From VXYL01 sp965199945 (lineage in GTDB: Bacteria; Pseudomonadota; Gammaproteobacteria; Pseudomonadales; Azotimanducaceae), in NCBI GenBank assembly GCA_965199945.1, contig OZ241354.1, forward strand, positions 1 to 64,000: DNA of 64,000 bases. The letters run 5' to 3'. The notes beneath the pieces were generated by a model that had not been told where the DNA came from, made no database searches, and was given only the letters and a program-made list of their open reading frames with translations. Position numbers and translations under genes: made by a program. Positions 60,543 to 64,000 of this stretch are shown in pieces. The first letter of the stretch is position 1; each line of letters starts with the position of its first letter.

Positions 60543-61529
60543 ATGCAGCCATCCCCCGCAGCATTGCAGCCGGTCGTGGTCGAGAAGCCTTGGGGGCGCG
60601 AGGTCTGGTACAGCGGTGTCGAGGCGCGGGGCGAGAGCCGAGTCGGCGTTGGCCAGGACGCCCTTCCCCTCTCCGAGTTCTTGCGCAAGCACGGCCGCGA
60701 GCGCGATATCGTGCTCTTGAAGGCGCTGCATCCAGATCAAGGCGACCTCTACGTCGAGCTGCACGACGTGAAGTGGGAGGTCTACGCCGTTGATGCCGTA
60801 GACCACGCCTTGTGGCCGCATGGCGGGCGCATGCTGCTGGGCATCGACCAGCGCCGGCGGCGAGCGCTCGGCGAACGCTTCAACACTGCCTTGCTGGCGG
60901 CCGCCCAGGCGTCGGAAGCAGCCGTGCAGCATGGCGCGACGACCCGCAACGGCGGCAGCGGGAGCGCATCGGAAGTCGCCGACGTGGCGCGCTTCCTGAA
61001 CGCTGTCGCCGTGCGCCCTGGCGACATGGTGACGATCCCGCCGACCATGCCGCATTCGCTGCTGCGCGGCGTGTCCGTCATCGAGTTCCAAACGCCCGTC
61101 TTCGAGCGCAAGATTCTCGCCGCCAGCCAGCCAGTGAAGACGCAGAGAACCTGGGACAGTGCTGCCGCGGTGGCGGCCATGGACGCCGAGTCCCTGCCCG
61201 CGGTGACGTCTCCCGCAGCGACGGGCGAAACTGCCCGCACGCCGCACTTCACCGTGGTCGCCATCGGCCAAGGCGAGCGCCGGGTCGTTCCGCCGTGGTC
61301 AGTCGGCTGGGTGAGCCGTGGCGAAGTCCGGGCCGGGGGGTGTTGCTTCGCGGCGCGCTCGGCCTTCGTGGTGCCGTCGCGGATCGAACTGCGCACTAGC
61401 GAGGACGCATGGGCCCTCGTCGCCGAGGAGACGCCGCTTGCGACGCAGCACGCTGTCCGTCGCCGCGAGCGCTCCGGGAAGAGATCCGAACAACTTGGAG
61501 TGTGCCCACAGCCTGGAGAGAGCCAATGA
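60543..61529 (+). CDS. Mannose-6-phosphate isomerase-like cupin protein
   Basis: A 328-residue protein of the class I phosphomannose isomerase fold: PVVVEKPWGREVWYSGVEAR near the N-terminus, DIVLLKALHPDQGDLYVELH, and VRPGDMVTIPPTMPHSLLRG with VIEFQTPVFERKI for the cupin core. The C-terminal half is unlike ManA and has lost recognisable motifs, so catalytic status and sugar are uncertain. The stop overlaps the next ATG by 4 bases (ATGA). Confidence 0.8.
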   Translation: MQPSPAALQPVVVEKPWGREVWYSGVEARGESRVGVGQDALPLSEFLRKHGRERDIVLLKALHPDQGDLYVELHDVKWEVYAVDAVDHALWPHGGRMLLGIDQRRRRALGERFNTALLAAAQASEAAVQHGATTRNGGSGSASEVADVARFLNAVAVRPGDMVTIPPTMPHSLLRGVSVIEFQTPVFERKILAASQPVKTQRTWDSAAAVAAMDAESLPAVTSPAATGETARTPHFTVVAIGQGERRVVPPWSVGWVSRGEVRAGGCCFAARSAFVVPSRIELRTSEDAWALVAEETPLATQHAVRRRERSGKRSEQLGVCPQPGESQ

Positions 61530-62209
61530 ACGAGCAACACGGCGAGTTGATCGTCGAGCAGATCCAAATCGGCCCCATGGCCAACTTCACCTACCTGGTC
61601 GGCTCGCGCAGCACCCGCGAAGTGGCCGTGGTCGATCCGGCCTGGGACATCGACGGCCTGCTGAACCACATCGACGAACGCGGCTACACGCTAACCGCGG
61701 CCCTCGCCACCCACTACCACCCGGACCACATCGGCGGCGGCATGGGCAACCGCGCCATCGCCGGCGTCACCGAACTGCTGGCGAAAAAGCCGGTGAAGAT
61801 CTACGCCCACCGCGAGGAAGCCGCCGGCGTGCGCCGCGTCACCGGCATCTCCGAATCGGATCTCGCCAAGGTGGATTCCGGCGACCGCCTGCGCGTGGGC
61901 AGCATCGAGATCGAGTTCCTGCACACGCCCGGCCACACGCCGGGCTCGCAATGCTTCCGCGTGAAGAACACGCTCGTCTCCGGCGACACGCTGTTCATCG
62001 ACGGCTGCGGGCGCGTGGACTTGCCCGGCTCGGATCCCGAGCAGATGTACCACAGCCTGCAGAAGCTGAAGGCGCTGCCGGACGACACGCTGCTGCTGCC
62101 TGGGCACAACTACAGCGCCGTGCCCAACGCGACCATGGGCGACACGAAGAAGACGAACGCCTATCTGGCCGTGAAGGACTTGGCGACTTGGCGCCAAGTG
62201 ATGGGCTAG
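61526..62209 (+). CDS. MBL-fold hydrolase, glyoxalase II-like
   Basis: A 227-residue beta-lactamase-fold hydrolase. Metal motif ALATHYHPDHIGGG (H-x-H-x-D-H), then LHTPGHTPGSQCF and VSGDTLFIDGCGRVDLPGSD and LLLPGHNYS (remaining ligands). This ordering fits glyoxalase II or persulfide dioxygenase relatives; the GRVDLPG segment favours hydroxyacylglutathione hydrolase-like. ATG overlaps the ManA-like stop, so the two are one operon. Confidence 0.9.
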   Translation: MNEQHGELIVEQIQIGPMANFTYLVGSRSTREVAVVDPAWDIDGLLNHIDERGYTLTAALATHYHPDHIGGGMGNRAIAGVTELLAKKPVKIYAHREEAAGVRRVTGISESDLAKVDSGDRLRVGSIEIEFLHTPGHTPGSQCFRVKNTLVSGDTLFIDGCGRVDLPGSDPEQMYHSLQKLKALPDDTLLLPGHNYSAVPNATMGDTKKTNAYLAVKDLATWRQVMG

Positions 62210-62231
62210 CGGTTCCCGATAGACGTAGCAA

Positions 62232-63491
62232 CTAGGCCGGCGGCGCAAGCGTCAGCCCCGGGTACGCAAACGCGCTGGCGACGGCATCGCAATCCGCCCG
62301 GCTTGCCCCGGCCTCCCGCAGAACAGTGCGCCAGCGGTTGCGAACCGTTCGCAGAACTCGGTCGAAGATGGCGGCGGCGTCCTCCTTCCGAAGCAGAAAG
62401 CGCCCGGCGATGCTGAGCAGATTGTCCCGATTGGCCCAGCGCCCGAGCTTGCCGCAGACCATCGCCAAGTCCCGCCGCTCCTGGGCCATCACCGGCGAAG
62501 GCGTCAAGTCGTAGGCCGGGCTCAGCCGCCAGCCCCGTTGCCAGGCGATCATGGCGTGGTTGCGGGGGTGGTCGTCTAGATTCGACACCGCGGCGTTGAA
62601 GCACATGCGCGCAAACAGTTCCCGCAAATCCTCGCGCGGCGCCGCGCTGATGCGGCGTATTTCGTCCGCCAGCAGCGGATAGGCCCACTTGCCGCGCTCG
62701 GCGACGCCCTCGTCGCAGCGCAGCAGGGTCAGGGCGCTGGCCATGCGGGCGCGCCGGTAGCCGTCTTCGCCGCGTTCTCGGTCGAACCGGCGCACCAGCA
62801 GCGCATCGTTTTCGCCGACCGCGTGAATGCGTCCGGTCGCCGTGCTGATGCCGCAAGCGCGCGCCAAAGCCAGCACGCCGGCTTCCACTCGGGGCTGATT
62901 CCAGCGGTCGTCCGGGCGCGGGAGCTTCGCCAGCCAAAGCGCGCCGCCGTCTTCCACCACCACCTTCGGACGCGCGCCGCCCATCGACGTGCCAAGCAGG
63001 AGCAGATGTTCCGCCGAGGCATGGCTTCCCGCATCGCCCGCGAGCACGGCTTCCGCCTGGCGCTGCAGGTCGCCGAGCTGGCGCGGCGCGGCGAACGAGC
63101 GACCGGCCGCGGGAGCCGCGGAAGGCGCGAGGTCGAAACCGAAGCCGAGGGCGCCGGCGCGGTCGTCCTGGCCGTGTAGCAAGTAGTCGAACTCCTCGAG
63201 CGGGCCCAAGCTCCGGCGTTCGATGACCAGCCGCCCCCAGTGGTCCGGCATCGCGTCTCGGATGGCGCCGAAGAAGCCGTCCATGCGCGTGGTCTCGAAC
63301 ACGCCGTCGGTCAGCAGCAGTTCCGCCGGGTCCAACTCCACCGCGTCCGGTCGTTCGCGGTAGCGGCGTCGGTAGACGAAGCGCCCAGTGGCAACGCCGT
63401 CGGTGGTCGTCGTCTGGAAGCGGCCTGCGGTGACGAAGGCGGTTTCGCCCGGCGGCACGATGTAGACGTAGCAATCGCGGTTAGAAGTCAT
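62232..63491 (-). CDS. hipA: HipA-family serine/threonine kinase toxin
   Basis: A 419-residue HipA-like kinase. Features: YRERPDAVELDPAELLLTDG near the N-terminus, LLLLGTSMGGARPKVVVEDG (glycine-rich), GALWLAKLPRPDDRWN (ATP lysine), CFNAAVSNLDDHPRNHAMIA (catalytic S/N-x-x-D-D-H region) and LSPAYDLTPSPV (metal DLTP). HipA phosphorylates a tRNA synthetase and causes dormancy. The ATG at 63491 sits 8 bases inside the end of hipB, so the toxin follows the antitoxin as a coupled pair. Confidence 0.92.
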   Translation of the reverse strand: MTSNRDCYVYIVPPGETAFVTAGRFQTTTTDGVATGRFVYRRRYRERPDAVELDPAELLLTDGVFETTRMDGFFGAIRDAMPDHWGRLVIERRSLGPLEEFDYLLHGQDDRAGALGFGFDLAPSAAPAAGRSFAAPRQLGDLQRQAEAVLAGDAGSHASAEHLLLLGTSMGGARPKVVVEDGGALWLAKLPRPDDRWNQPRVEAGVLALARACGISTATGRIHAVGENDALLVRRFDRERGEDGYRRARMASALTLLRCDEGVAERGKWAYPLLADEIRRISAAPREDLRELFARMCFNAAVSNLDDHPRNHAMIAWQRGWRLSPAYDLTPSPVMAQERRDLAMVCGKLGRWANRDNLLSIAGRFLLRKEDAAAIFDRVLRTVRNRWRTVLREAGASRADCDAVASAFAYPGLTLAPPA

Positions 63492-63822
63492 CGTCCAGCG
63501 TTTGCGCGCGACGGGCGCGTTTGGGCGCCCGGGCGCGTTCCAGGGCCATGCCCTGTGCGTCCTCGGACGGGTCGGCCACCGCCAGCAAATCCTCCAGCAG
63601 CCCGAGTGCCCACAGGGCGCCGACGTAGGCGGCGATGCCGGTGGAAGGCTTGCCTTGTTCCACGCCCGCGACGACGAAACGCGAGACGCCAACGCGCTCC
63701 GCCAACTGCGCCTGGGTGAGCAAGCGCCGCAGGCGAGCAGTGCGGATGTTTCGGCCCAAGCGCTCGAGCGCCGCCTCGACGGCGGCCGGCGGTACCGTCG
63801 CAATGGTGGTTGGGTTCGGCAT
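63481..63822 (-). CDS. hipB: HipB-type XRE antitoxin
   Basis: A 113-residue protein with a helix-turn-helix (RLGRNIRTARLRRLLTQAQL then AERVGVSRFVVAGVEQG). The basic C-terminus (RAPKRARRAQTLDDDF) replaces the short acidic tail of E. coli HipB. I chose the ATG at 63822: a palindromic operator lies 20 bases upstream, where a longer frame to 63915 would run through it. It represses hipBA and neutralises HipA. Confidence 0.88.
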   Translation of the reverse strand: MPNPTTIATVPPAAVEAALERLGRNIRTARLRRLLTQAQLAERVGVSRFVVAGVEQGKPSTGIAAYVGALWALGLLEDLLAVADPSEDAQGMALERARAPKRARRAQTLDDDF

Positions 63823-63841
63823 CCGAAGTTCGACTAAACGC

Positions 63842-63860
63842 ACATTAACGACCTTAATGT
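63842..63860 (-). promoter_or_regulatory. Palindromic operator of hipBA
   Basis: ACATTAA and TTAATGT, 7-bp arms around CGACC. It is 20-38 bases before the hipB start, and GTTAAC at 63870-63875 may be part of a second half-site. The position fits autorepression by HipB. Confidence 0.65.
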
Positions 63861-63976
63861 TGCTTGAAGTTAACATCTGATGCAACTCGTTGGCCACTTG
63901 GCCACTGGCGGACATCGAAAAACACCGTTGGCGTTGTTGTTAAGCTCTTCGCAGCTGGGCGGATCAGGGGCGAACG

Positions 63977-64000
63977 ATGGACACTGGGCAATTCCGAGGT
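63977..64000 (+). CDS. Possible start of a gene leaving the window
   Basis: ATG at 63977 after AGGGGCGAACG opens MDTGQFRG to the window edge. It is divergent to hipBA. Too short to identify. Confidence 0.35.

Overview
The window is GC-rich (roughly two thirds G+C), densely coded DNA from a Gram-negative bacterium. Lipid A genes (lpxC, lpxH), a type II secretion secretin operon, a HiPIP and a caa3-type cytochrome oxidase point to a proteobacterium, most likely a gammaproteobacterium. I cannot place it lower, because there is no rRNA and I recognised no tRNA.

Layout. 1-3849: end of a type II secretion operon (GspL-like, GspM-like, GspC/PilP-like, GspD). 3953-8871: four Uma2-family PD-(D/E)XK proteins, three of them tandem segmental copies with coiled-coil tails of different repeat number. 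9224-13195: two paralogous secreted proteins of unknown function with near-identical promoters, leaders and signal peptides, each closed by a strong terminator. 13386-16080: a divergent pair of Rpn/PD-(D/E)XK 'transposase-like' genes with a dead fragment of tldD between them, followed by intact tldD. 17853-30582: core metabolism and envelope: VOC protein, lpxC, alpha/beta hydrolase, DUF418 membrane protein, idi, aquaporin, a cytochrome c oxidase operon (coxB-microprotein-coxA-coxC-subunit IV), an M48-like protein that has lost its zinc ligands, a HiPIP, and an ABC-permease/M1-peptidase protein cut off before its catalytic domain.

The accessory centrepiece is 30583-57194, a defence island. It begins where the M1-type gene is broken. 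It holds a C5-cytosine methyltransferase, a GHKL ATPase-nuclease split by a frameshift, a 1987-residue helicase-DUF1998-nuclease-S24 peptidase fusion, a DrmD-like SNF2 helicase and a 1751-residue Eco57I-type methyltransferase; together these look like a hybrid of Druantia type II and DISARM class 1. Next comes a minus-strand operon of an MBL hydrolase, an E2-E1-JAMM triple fusion (ubiquitin-like conjugation and deconjugation in one chain) and a four-helix membrane protein. Last come an XRE-ImmA/IrrE metalloprotease with a PIN-like protein, a hicBA pair whose toxin is frameshifted, and a phd/PIN toxin-antitoxin pair.

57252-64000 returns to housekeeping: CoA transferase III, lpxH, folD, a ManA-like cupin, an MBL hydrolase, and hipBA with a palindromic operator. 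A 45-bp REP-like palindromic repeat lies as a 3.7-copy array between lpxH and folD, once in a 5' leader at 4814, and once in frame inside the giant methyltransferase at 48183.
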